Below are positions 24,937 through 34,476 of a stretch of 64,000 nt of DNA, one piece after another. Under the pieces are notes generated by a model that saw nothing but the letters and a program-made list of their open reading frames with translations, did no database searches and was not told the origin of the DNA. The DNA comes from Hyperoplus lanceolatus (taxonomy: Eukaryota; Chordata; Actinopteri; Uranoscopiformes; Ammodytidae), in NCBI GenBank assembly GCA_026929865.2, contig CM049407.1:22030501-22094500 (forward strand), in the 5' to 3' direction. The stretch's first letter is position 1. Each line of letters opens with the position of its first letter. The translations under genes were made by a program, and so were the position numbers.

Positions 24937-25334
24937 AGCTGAAACATCCCTAAGGTAGAGCTAAGAAGGCTCTGGGGGCGCGTATGACGTACGAAAGAGA
25001 TTCGTAGCAAAGAACATTTCGGGAAACAGGCGAAACGTTAAGTAGGAACTCTACGTAGGGGTTACGAATGAGGTAGCGTTAAGAAGGCTCTAAGAAGGCT
25101 TTGGGAAACCGGCCCCTGACCAGTCAGAGCAGACTAGGATTTTTGCAAAGGGGGGTAGATGTCAAAATCAACCTTTTGAGATAGAGAGCAGAAAAGGCTG
25201 GAAAAGGCGATGAAGAAATGGGTAATGGTAGAAAACAAATGTTTTTTTTAACAATAAACCATTAAAACCTTTTTCTAGTAGACCTCGGAAATATACATTT
25301 AAACCCGAGTTTTTGCATAATATGTCCCCTTTAA

Positions 25335-26009
25335 GTCAAGCTGTCACTTCAGTGATATGTTTGTGCATGTATGCTTGTTTGAGAGAGGGAGAGAGGCTGA
25401 GAGAGAGAGAGAGAGGCAGAGACAGAGAGAGAGAGCGAAGGCGCCAAAGAGTGAAAGGCAGAAGAAGAAGCACATTTTGCCTGGAAGGAACAAAATAAAT
25501 CAAAGTCTGCAGCAAATTAAGTACAATTGCCTTTTGAGCCTTTTCATTCCAAATAACTCTTGGCGAACAACACACACTCTCAATTCTAATCGAATATTTT
25601 TTAAATATAAAAATCACGTCCAAATGTAATTCGATGGTGACTGTCTAAGAGTAGAGAAGAGAAATTAAAAAAGACGGTAAAACAATTGTCAAATTTGCCC
25701 ACTTCCTCCCATTAGAGTAATTTCTAATGGCTTTCGAAGAGAATAACATAACTTCCCTGTCATGTATGTTGGTTTTCAGCTTCTGTCTTGAGAGTTGGCT
25801 CTTTCAAGGCACACAGCACCTTTATAGCTGTGAGTGGAAAACAGCCATTGAATTGAGGAAAGGTGCAGGTGAGCGCCTGGGCAAAGATGAAAGCCCAGTC
25901 TTAAGTGGCCAGACTTGCATTTCTGTGAATCAGGGCCCTCCATACTCTATTCCAGGGATTCTGCGAACCCAGACACTAGCACAATGGACATATGTGAGCT
26001 GTGAGCAGT
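25335..26009. other. unannotated sequence with a GA-rich patch
   Basis: Low-complexity GA repeats lie at about 25380-25436; nothing else is recognised. Confidence 0.4.
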
Positions 26010-26335
26010 TTGTGTGTGTGTGTGTTTTTTACTCATACAACTATTTTTGTGAGAACCATTGAGTGAGTTTTAGACCTTAAGAGTGAGGACATTTTGGCCA
26101 GCTCTCTCTTCGGGAAAGGCCTTTAAATGGCTGTTTGAGGGTTAACTGTAGGTTTTAAGGTGCAGGTTAGAATGAAGTTTAGGCTATATGCTTAGTGTAA
26201 ATGTTAGGGTTAGGAAATTAGTTTTGATGGTTATGGTTAGGGCAAGGGACTAGGGAATGCATTATGTCAATGAATGTCCTCACAAGTATTGCCGTACAAG
26301 TTTGTGTGTGTGTGTGTGTATGTGTGTGTGTGTTT
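26010..26335 (+). repeat. TG-flanked dispersed repeat, copy A
   Basis: The core starts at gagtgaggacattttggcc (26081), runs through gttttaaggtgcaggttag and several gttaggg words, and ends gcattatgtcaatgaatgtc with cctcacaag. A (GT)n tract lies on each side. Copy B at 26884 has the same order of blocks. This arrangement is common in fish genomes. Confidence 0.7.
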
Positions 26336-26770
26336 GCGAGAGAGTATCTGTGTAAATGTGGGTGGGGGGCAGACCTGTTGTCTTGTGCAGTCACCCGCCT
26401 TCATCCGCGCTTAACTTCTCATTATGGGCTCGTGTGACATAAGGCAACAACCTGTGACCAACTCGGCATGGTATACGGCTTTGGGGGGCGTGGTGTGTGT
26501 GTGAGTGTGATTGTGTGTGTGTGTGGGGCGAGGGGAGATGCAGAAGATTGTAAGGAGGTGGAGCAGTTTGTGTGACTTGTTGTCACTTGTCAGGTAGCGC
26601 GAGCCACTAGCCTTGAGATACTTGGCCGTTGTCTGCGAGTGCTTTATCATCTTGATAAATGCAGCCTTGGAGCAGTGCACTATCAGCACGCTCAGGGGCA
26701 TGAGACACACTCTGACTAATGAAAAGAGAAGGTCAAGGAGAGGGAGGGGTAACACGCAGAGAGAGCTCAA

Positions 26771-26812
26771 GAGGAGGAGGAGGAGGAGGAGGAGGAGGAG
26801 GAGGAGGAGGAG
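26771..26812. repeat. (GGA)n microsatellite
   Basis: About 13 trinucleotide units of gga/agg, purine-only on this strand. Confidence 0.95.
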
Positions 26813-26883
26813 AAGAAGGAACGGTGAACAGAGATGTGTAAAGAACGGAACAACATGTCACACACTCCATGAAAGGTTTGGCC

Positions 26884-27165
26884 TGTGTGTGGGTGTGTGT
26901 GTGTGTGTGTGGATGTACTTGTAGAGGCATTGTTAAGCTTTTAACCATCCGAGTGAGGTCATGTTTGCAAAGTGAGGACATTTCTCCTGATGGTCCTACA
27001 GCAAAGGCCTGTTTTTGGTTAAGACTAGGTTTTAAGGTTCAGGTGTAAATAGGTTTAGGTTAGTGTTAGGGGTGGGGTTTGGCAATTAGTTGTGTAAGAG
27101 GCTAGGGAGCATTATGGCAATGAGTATCCTCACAAAGATAGAAAAACAAGGGTGTGTGTGTGTTG
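26884..27165 (+). repeat. TG-flanked dispersed repeat, copy B
   Basis: Blocks in order: (TG)n, gagtgaggtcat, gtgaggacatttctc, aggttttaaggttcaggt, ggtttaggttagtgttaggg, gcattatggcaatgagtatc, cctcacaaagatag, then (GT)n. It matches copy A at 26010 with many substitutions. Confidence 0.7.
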
Positions 27166-27225
27166 AGCGTGTGTTCATGCACGGTGCTACTATGCAGGTG
27201 CAGTTTTTTTCTGCCTCAGTGTGTG

Positions 27226-27260
<35 letters not shown>

Positions 27261-27859
27261 TTCTCCGTAAAAGAATGGTTGAGTGTTAGACTGTACAAAC
27301 CCTTCTAGCCGACTCAATCATACTTGTGGCCAGAAAAACTCATCTTCAAATACGCCCCTGCAAAGGCAACAGAGAACACTGTTATTAGGGCAAAATTGAG
27401 TTTCTCACCGCAATAATAATTGATGTTCTTGCTTCACTCTTTCAAGACCTCCATTGTGCCACTGTGGGCTCAGGCTCCTAATTGCATTAGACAAGTGCGG
27501 TTACATTAATTTTCTTGTTTACCGACACATCCCTCCTATCGTGAATGTTATTACAGCAGATGTTGAGAGAATTCCGTTTCCGTTGCAGACTCCTTAATTT
27601 TGGAGTCGTCAAAGTGACGGCGCACACTGAGGCTATAAGGAATCCTTTCGGGCTCATTAACATAGTCTGCTGAATACTATTGGCAGGCAGGTGACCCACA
27701 AGACTGGGCAAGACGATCGCTCCAGCCCTTTGCCGTCAGAATAGAAAAAGCAATGATCGGGGGGGGGGGGGGGTTAACAGATGCTCGCTTAAGTCTTTGG
27801 GGTCACTCACATCCATTCTCTATTCCCACCGTTGGGACTCCAAACTATCCGCAGTACTG

Positions 27860-27974
<115 letters not shown>

Positions 27975-29584
27975 CTCAATAAGAAACACAAAAGGACTGG
28001 CAGCGAAAAAATAAATGTTTCCTCCTGCTATAGTCTGCCTCCCCACGCTCTTGTACCCAACAACAGTACATCCATCATGAAGCACTTTTTGAAATTCATC
28101 ATTCGAGGTCAAAAGTCAGGTGGAGCTTGTAATTCAACCCCCCGTCCCTCTCTCTCTCTCTCTCTCTGCCCCTACCCCCTCCCTTTCTTTTTTCTCTCCA
28201 GCGAAGAAATGAGTGCACAGGAAGCTTTTGAAAAAAAAAAAAAACTGTCTACCGTGCACTTGACTTGCTCGGAGGGGAGGCAGCTCCTCTTTCCAATACA
28301 TGGTAATGAGGAATGTGTAATTAACTGGGCTCTTCCAGGAGGAAGTGCACAACAAACAAGGGAGAGGGAGAGGAAGGGGGAAGGGAAGGGAAAGGGAAGA
28401 CAGTACAATGCTGTTGAATCCCATTGCACTATTATTATTTTTTGCATGGACAAGTTAATACAAGAAACTTAATATTTATAAGGGGGGAAATTGGGCCATT
28501 GCTGTAGCACGGACAAGGATATAGATCGGCTGAGACGACAAGCGGAATAATAAATGAAAGATAACACGCAAATGCAATTTCCACAGCGGTGGCGGCTGCT
28601 AGATTCACATCAGTAAACATGGAATTGTCTGTTATTTCCTGTAAGATTATAGATGTGTTCAACTGAGGAGGAACTGCAGAGTCATCAAAAGGGATAGCAT
28701 AAATATGGGTTGCACTTATAAAGCTTTATAATGTGTGTCAGTTATGGCAAGACCCATACACTGATCACAGAAACGATTGGGTCACTCATTTGGACGTTTG
28801 TCATTATGACATGTGATAACCTGACAGTGGTGTTAATGCTACCAAAGCTAGCACAGTTATTGAGCAGACACATTCTGTTCTGTATAGTATATGTATATGA
28901 AACGTTATCCAAGGGCTCTGAACATAGATAGTTGGTTGGTTGCACCCCTCATTGGGTATCATCCCCATCTGACAATGTTGTCTGTTCAATTTGTAAAAGC
29001 CGTGAAGAGTATTCACATACTGTATCTTGAAATGTCAGTTCCATTGGAGGCAAAAAAAAGCATAGGAGCAAAGCGAATGAGTCAATCTCGTTTTTGGTCT
29101 TGTATTAGTCTGCCGCTCCTCATCAGGGATATGGATTATAAGCTTCAGACCCTCAGCCTGTTTCATCCCCATTCTGTCTGTTTTTTTCTTAAGGTGAAGT
29201 TTTACAGATTGTGATAAACGAGTGTGTCACTAAAAGCGAGCAAAATGAACGTTGTGTCAACAACTAAATCAAGCAAACAAATGAAAATCAGTAAGAGCAA
29301 ATGATTACATTGCATACAGGATGTGCATGTTTTGTTCAGAATAACAGTCAACAATGTGTGAGGAAAAAAAAGAAGAGAAACAAAAGAGAGCTGCACAGCT
29401 TGCTTTCATGTATTCCATGGTTAATAGAGTTTGACAGGTTTCTCTGCATTACTCTGTGAAATGAGGCCTGGTGCTTTGTGATGAAATGAACTAGACGCAA
29501 ATCTAGTGACAGCACCTGAAGTGAACTTCAAAACATTTGCCGTTGCATTGAAGTTATATCATCATCAAAAGGAAAAATTTAATC

Positions 29585-29586
<2 letters not shown>

Positions 29587-29632
<46 letters not shown>
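29587..29632. repeat. (GT)n microsatellite
   Basis: About 23 uninterrupted units. Confidence 0.98.
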
Positions 29633-29635
<3 letters not shown>

Positions 29636-30869
29636 GTGAATGTGAATGTGAACATTTGTAAAAACAATTATTTTACTATATGAAAATATGTAATCTTTTT
29701 CTCTTGAATGTTTTTTTTATTTGTGTAAAAAATATAAACCTAAATTCAAAAATAAACTCCTAAAAAGAAACTCTTGGAGAAAATCCATACACGGCCCTGA
29801 TAATTTAGCACAAACTGTACTGATTACTGTATATATTATTTTTTTCTACACACTTGATATTATCCCTGCATTTCCAACTCCTACATCTCTCAAATGTCCC
29901 TCCGCTCTAGTAGCTGAAGCCTGTAGGCATATCCTAATGCAAGATATATAGCAGCACATAACAGTGAATGGTGAACAGAATTTGGGATGGGGAACTAATT
30001 GTGACTGTTGGCTGAAAGGGTCATGAATTCTGCACTGTGAAAGTAATGCACAATGATTAGCCCTGCGCTGCTATGGGTTTGCGAGCCTCTGTCACTGGGA
30101 TATTGTTGCTGTCTGTGACTGTTATGTGGGCTGTAATTTGTTGGTTGTAATGCTACGTGGGTGGAGACTCATTGATAGCATTTGGCACGCAGCCCTTTGC
30201 TTTGGACGGAGCACTTAGCCAAAGCCAGTCAATTTTAAACATCACAAACAGTGCTGGAAGTCAGTATAGGAGTGTGTTTGTTTGCCAAACGTGCTGTGTA
30301 ATATATTTTTTCTCAGTCCATATAGCTATCCAATGAACGGTCATCATAAGTAATATTTTTACATAATCCTGCCATCTAAGATTACCCCTAATGCTTGTAA
30401 AAGCCGGCCGTCGATGTGTGCCTCATTACCTTGGTACATTGGTCATTTCATTTTCAAGGGGCTGATTTTCATTAACTGCTCCGCCCCTCCCCCCTCCCCC
30501 ATTAACAGAATGAAAGCTCGGCTGCAACCATATGGCTTGCCAACTAGACCTCGGGGGTGCTTTATGGCTCCACCAGGCTTCAGTAAAAAGGATAAAAAGT
30601 TGCACTATTCCAGCTTTTTTCTGAGTTGGGCCAGAGGGAGTAGGTACGGGAGAGATGAAAGGAGTGTCCCGTGCTTGAAACAGACAGATACACTTAGTAA
30701 GAAACAGAGAGAGACGTCGGTGCATTGACGTCGGGGAGGGGGGGGGGGCAGGCAGGCAAAGTGAGGCAATGTCAAATAGAAGTTGCAAGAAAAGTCAACC
30801 TGAGACAGAACACACCACAAAAAATGATGTAATGATAACGGCTTGATATTGCTGAAAAATACATTTCCG

Positions 30870-31237
30870 TTAAAGGAGGAGTCAGCGATTCTGGAGAATG
30901 CTTGTTGTCAAAATGAGTTTTTGTCAAAATCGGTCAATCACTCTCCGCTTCCCGTCCATACTGTTTGTGTGTGCCTTCAAAGGTAATCCAGTGTCAATAC
31001 ACAGCCTAGGCTCTGTAAACTAGTAAGTAACCACAGGGTATGTTAACAAAGGGGGCCCACTGTAGATGGCAACATGCCTGCTCATAGAGCCTAGGCTGTG
31101 TATTAACCCTGGATTTTCTTTTTTTGCGCACACACAGTATGGACAGGTAAGCGGATCGCGAGGAGATATTCACTGATTTTGACAAAAAAGTGATTTTGAC
31201 AACAAGCATCCTCCAGAATAGCTGACTCCACCTTTAA
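30870..31237. mobile_element. full-length TTAA foldback element (family 1)
   Basis: 368 bp including TTAA on both sides. The left end reads AGGAGGAGTCAGCGATTCTGG and the right, going inward, AGGTGGAGTCAGCTATTCTGG. The pairing continues far inward: left arm 30870-31016 (ending acagcctaggctctgt) and right arm 31085-31237 (starting tagagcctaggctgtg), around a loop of about 68 bp. Almost the whole element can fold into one hairpin. It is the best copy in the window; others are at 4517, 10822 and 49630. TTAA targets suggest piggyBac-type mobilisation. It is non-coding. Confidence 0.88.
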
Positions 31238-33199
31238 TCCAAAGCTGTTGAGACTTTCGGGGCCAGAGGTGTCACTCCGGCGCATGTGGAGCGACATGTG
31301 GGACTTATGATAACACATCACACTTACTGTAGGGCTTATGGTGGGATGCTGCATGTGTTGTTCAAAACCAGGGAACAGGTGTATGATTGTACTGCCCCAC
31401 TGTATAGTGTTATATTTAGAACGAGCGGTCCTGTTTTTTCAAAAAAAGCATCTGCTCACACACTTGCTTTGGCACCTTCAATGAATGTCTGGCTCAGACT
31501 CTCTCTCTCTCTCTCTCTCCACACACACACACACAGTGTCTTTATTCCACACTCCACACTCCTGTCTCTATTCTCGTCTTCTAATTGCTTTTAGTTTGAT
31601 ACTGTTTTGCCCATGTCTTTCGACAACAGACTTGTGCCTGTAAACGCACGTCACCCTGCCAAATCTCCCTTTATGTGAGTGACTCTGTGTGTGCTACTAC
31701 ACAACAGCATAGAAAGTGCATGTTGTATTACCCATTACTCAATTGACTGAATACTGATACTCAGTTTTTTACCCATATTTGTTCATGCATCACTTATGTA
31801 GATGTTACTGACTGGGTGAACAGAACTCATAGCACATAGCAATTATTTCCCTGACTATATTAAGCTCTATTTGTATACAGTGTATCTGATATGACCTAGA
31901 TAACTGAATAGGGTGTAATGATAAGCCTACTAGATTCTATCTTCTACATTAAATTTGTGTGTCATGAAAGGAGAGCAACATTTAACAGATGTATATGCTG
32001 GTGAAACAAGTCTTTAATGGCCTTCTCACTGTACATATCTGCTGAAAAAAATCATGCAATACTTTATTGATCTTTTTTTTCTCACTTTGCTCCACCTTTA
32101 CAGGGAGGTCAGAGGTCAACTCCAAGTCACATAACAGCAGCCCTTAAGAGTGTGTAGGAGTTTGCTATTCTGCTCAGCACTTCCATTTGGTAACCTTCTA
32201 ACCAACACAGTTGAATATAGACTCCTGGCTCTTCCCCGAGGACTTGTTTTCATTGTTCGTTACATCATTGTCACAGTTTTGGCTCCAGCTGCTATATACA
32301 ATGACCAAATGTATGCTGTGTTTTTTTTGAGGAAGCCCACACCTTACTCATTAAAGTTTAAGTTCTCTGGCAATGGGCTAGTCAGAAATACATTACTGGA
32401 ATATACTAGATACAGCCCTGAGACATGAAATGAAAACCTATAGAAGTAGTAGGACGAAATAAAAGTGACCGAGACTTGAGAGCATTGGGTGATTACTTCC
32501 AGCACCTAAGGAGCCTATGACTCAGCTATAGGACTCTTCATGAACAGCAGGGTCTGAGCTTGGCTGGGAATGGGACAAAGAAAAAAAAATTCCACTCAAG
32601 CCACAGTCAGAATGGTGTACGCTAAATTTAGCATCAGACATTTAAAGCAATGCAATCTAATGGGGGTACGATGAATTCCTCATTTACTATTATGCCTCAA
32701 GAAGTAGGGCTAGTCCCCTTGGCACAGGGGAGTTGCACTGTCTCTAGAATAGATGTATTACAATGATTGGTCTATTTTTACTTTACCTGTACTGATAACA
32801 ATGGGTTTAAATACAATACTCTAATATTCTTAATACTCTAATAGTCACTAAATAGAGTTTCAAAATTAGAATATCTAATTACTTTCTCCTGATGATTTTA
32901 AATCATGTCAACACAACCCTTTTAATGCTAATTGATTTTCTTGTGTAACCATTCTTATGTTACATGTTTTTTTTCTATGTCTATGCTCATTTGTTCGCAG
33001 GTTTAAATAAATACAGTAGCCCATGACAGCAGCACTACTTTATGTACTACCTAAAAAAACGGCCCCTTTTCTGCAACATTTAACACGTATATACACAACA
33101 GATTACATTGCAAATAGTTGATACGTATGAAAAAAATATGCTTAATTAATGAGTTAATGCATATTTTAAAGATTGACTGTTTTAACTGGTAAGATGTGG
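31238..33199. other. unannotated sequence upstream of the gene
   Basis: No repeat or exon is recognised apart from a (CT)n tract at about 31499-31519 and the DR1 site at 32106. Confidence 0.4.
32106..32118 (+). promoter_or_regulatory. perfect DR1 nuclear-receptor half-site pair
   Basis: AGGTCA-g-AGGTCA, two perfect half-sites with one spacer base: the consensus for RXR/PPAR/HNF4-type receptors. It lies about 1.5 kb upstream of the start codon at 33654. One match may be chance; binding is not shown by sequence. Confidence 0.35.
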
Positions 33200-33653
33200 A
33201 GGCAATTCAAATAGAGAGAACGGCGTAGTTCCCACCAACTACAGTGTAACTTGGAGGAGGGTTGTTCCCTCCGCTGACGCTAGGAGCTCTCCGCGGTGCT
33301 GAATCCTCGGCTGCCTGTTCTCTCTCCATGTGCCGACCAAGCTCACACAGTCAGGGATGCGCTTACTGAGCGTCCAAATAAAAAAAGCAAGGGGGACCTC
33401 GTTTCAATTGATTGTTCTCGACTCTTCTCTTTACTCTGCCAACAGTAACGGAAAGTGCAACAGCGAGGCGCGCGGGGCTTTGTTTGGGCTTTCGCAGGCG
33501 TTAGAAATCTCGCTTTGAATCTCTCTCTTAAAAAAAAAAATCATATTCATTTATTTTTCCCCCCTGTAAGCTCTGGAAGTATTCTTTTATTTTTTTTTCA
33601 ACACAAAGACTCGTTCTGTAGCTGCGCTGCGAGCGACCTCGACTTCCGTGAAC
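33200..33653 (+). promoter_or_regulatory. probable promoter and 5' UTR of the gene starting at 33654
   Basis: Base composition rises in G+C and CpG between about 33215 and 33330 (gctgacgctagg, tccgcggtgctg, cctcggctgcc) and again near 33460-33500 (gcgaggcgcgcgggg), against AT-rich surroundings. A TATA-like ataaaaaa occurs at about 33377. If transcription starts upstream of 33328, two upstream frames would be in the leader: 13 codons at 33328-33369 and 53 codons at 33357-33518, both closed before the main start. The start site cannot be fixed from sequence alone. Confidence 0.45.
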
Positions 33654-33738
33654 ATGTGCCCGAGACAGGGCTGTCGATCCAGGACCCTCTTCGCGTTGTT
33701 GGTTCTCGCTGCCGCCGTGGCTGACATTCATGGACAAG
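33654..33738 (+). CDS. first coding exon: signal peptide of an unidentified secreted or membrane protein
   Basis: The ATG at 33654 has A at -3 (gaacATGt). The 28 codons give a basic start (MCPRQGCRSR), a hydrophobic core (TLFALLVLAAAVA), then DIHGQ, the classic layout of a secretory signal peptide with likely cleavage after AVA or IHG. The exon ends ACAAG|gtaagg, a near-perfect donor at 33739, leaving phase 1. A short signal-peptide exon in phase 1 followed by a very long intron is common in genes for receptors, adhesion proteins and extracellular matrix proteins. I do not recognise the protein; the mature part is not visible. No convincing second exon was found, so the intron may run past the window end. 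Confidence 0.68.
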
Positions 33739-34268
33739 GTAAGGGAAGGGAAGGGAACTTGGGGTATTTTGTGGTACAGTACGTATAGGCTGACTTCATG
33801 GGGGGATTGTTCCGTGTACTTCCGTCCGTTAACACTATAGACGAGGGGCAATGACACCATGGTTCCCCACTGTCAGATCTACAAGTGTGCATGTGCAGGT
33901 ATGACTATGGGCACAGTGGGGGGCTCACATAATTATTGATTTTTAAATGAACTTTATACCTTGTTGGATAGAATCGACTCAGTCAAGGTAGAAAGGACAT
34001 AGTGGCTGGGTTTAAAAGTTGAATACTAATATCACCCCAGTAATAACTTGCACATATTCAAAACTTCTACTTTTGTTATTGTACAGAGATAATTTAAACA
34101 TTAAATAAGAAGCAGATGGCTTATACAGGTAGATTGCTTACGAAGTGGCAAAGTCCAAAATTCACACAGAGTTGGGCTTATTAGAATATATTAACACTCA
34201 AATATATACACCATCATATATATATACACGTATATATATATATTTTGCTACTGGGTGAAAATGTTCAG

Positions 34269-34299
<31 letters not shown>

Positions 34300-34368
34300 T
34301 TGCATAAAAGGCTTAACTGTGGATCACAACTTGCAAAACCTATTTAGATTGCTCCGACTGCATGTAAA

Positions 34369-34476
<108 letters not shown>

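Larger units (their letters stand above)
23687..25116. mobile_element. non-autonomous DNA transposon with subterminal and internal inverted repeats
   Basis: The ends read GGGCCCAGTTTCCCG on the left and, going inward, GGGGCCGGTTTCCC on the right. Several gggaaa/tttccc and ctaagaaggct/cttagcg words lie near both ends. The ends resemble a common fish element type that I tentatively place with PIF/Harbinger; no clear 3-bp target copy is visible, so this is weak. No transposase is encoded. Inside are two long inverted arms (24521-24655 and 24808-24936). Confidence 0.6.
16869..25334. mobile_element. outer TTAA-flanked element hosting a nest of other elements
   Basis: Both ends read TTAA + AGGGGACATATTATG going inward, at 16869 and, on the other strand, ending at 25334. 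The terminal match is short (15 bp), then the two sides diverge. From memory, the right-end sequence (tctagtag near 25275, cataatatgtccccttt) matches a common fish family whose other end has this same start. The 8.4-kb span is inflated by insertions: a LINE (about 17980-21420), a hAT-like element (22380-23296) and a subterminal-repeat element (23687-25116). The remaining 2.5 to 3 kb would be the outer element. No transposase was recognised in it. Two separate outer elements, one per end, is the main alternative. Confidence 0.5.

Noticed and set aside
16869-25334. Possibility that the 8.4-kb TTAA-bounded span is a single large autonomous element
   Set aside because: Its length is explained by clearly separate inserted elements, and no transposase belonging to the outer ends was recognised.
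26150-26270. Telomere-like gttaggg words
   Set aside because: They are isolated words inside a dispersed repeat, not a tandem TTAGGG array.
26613-26924. Open frame with a poly-Arg stretch
   Set aside because: Produced by the (GGA)n microsatellite; no supporting gene structure.
34265-34297. Possible CRISPR-like or minisatellite array
   Set aside because: It is a simple (CAGC)n run with no spacers.
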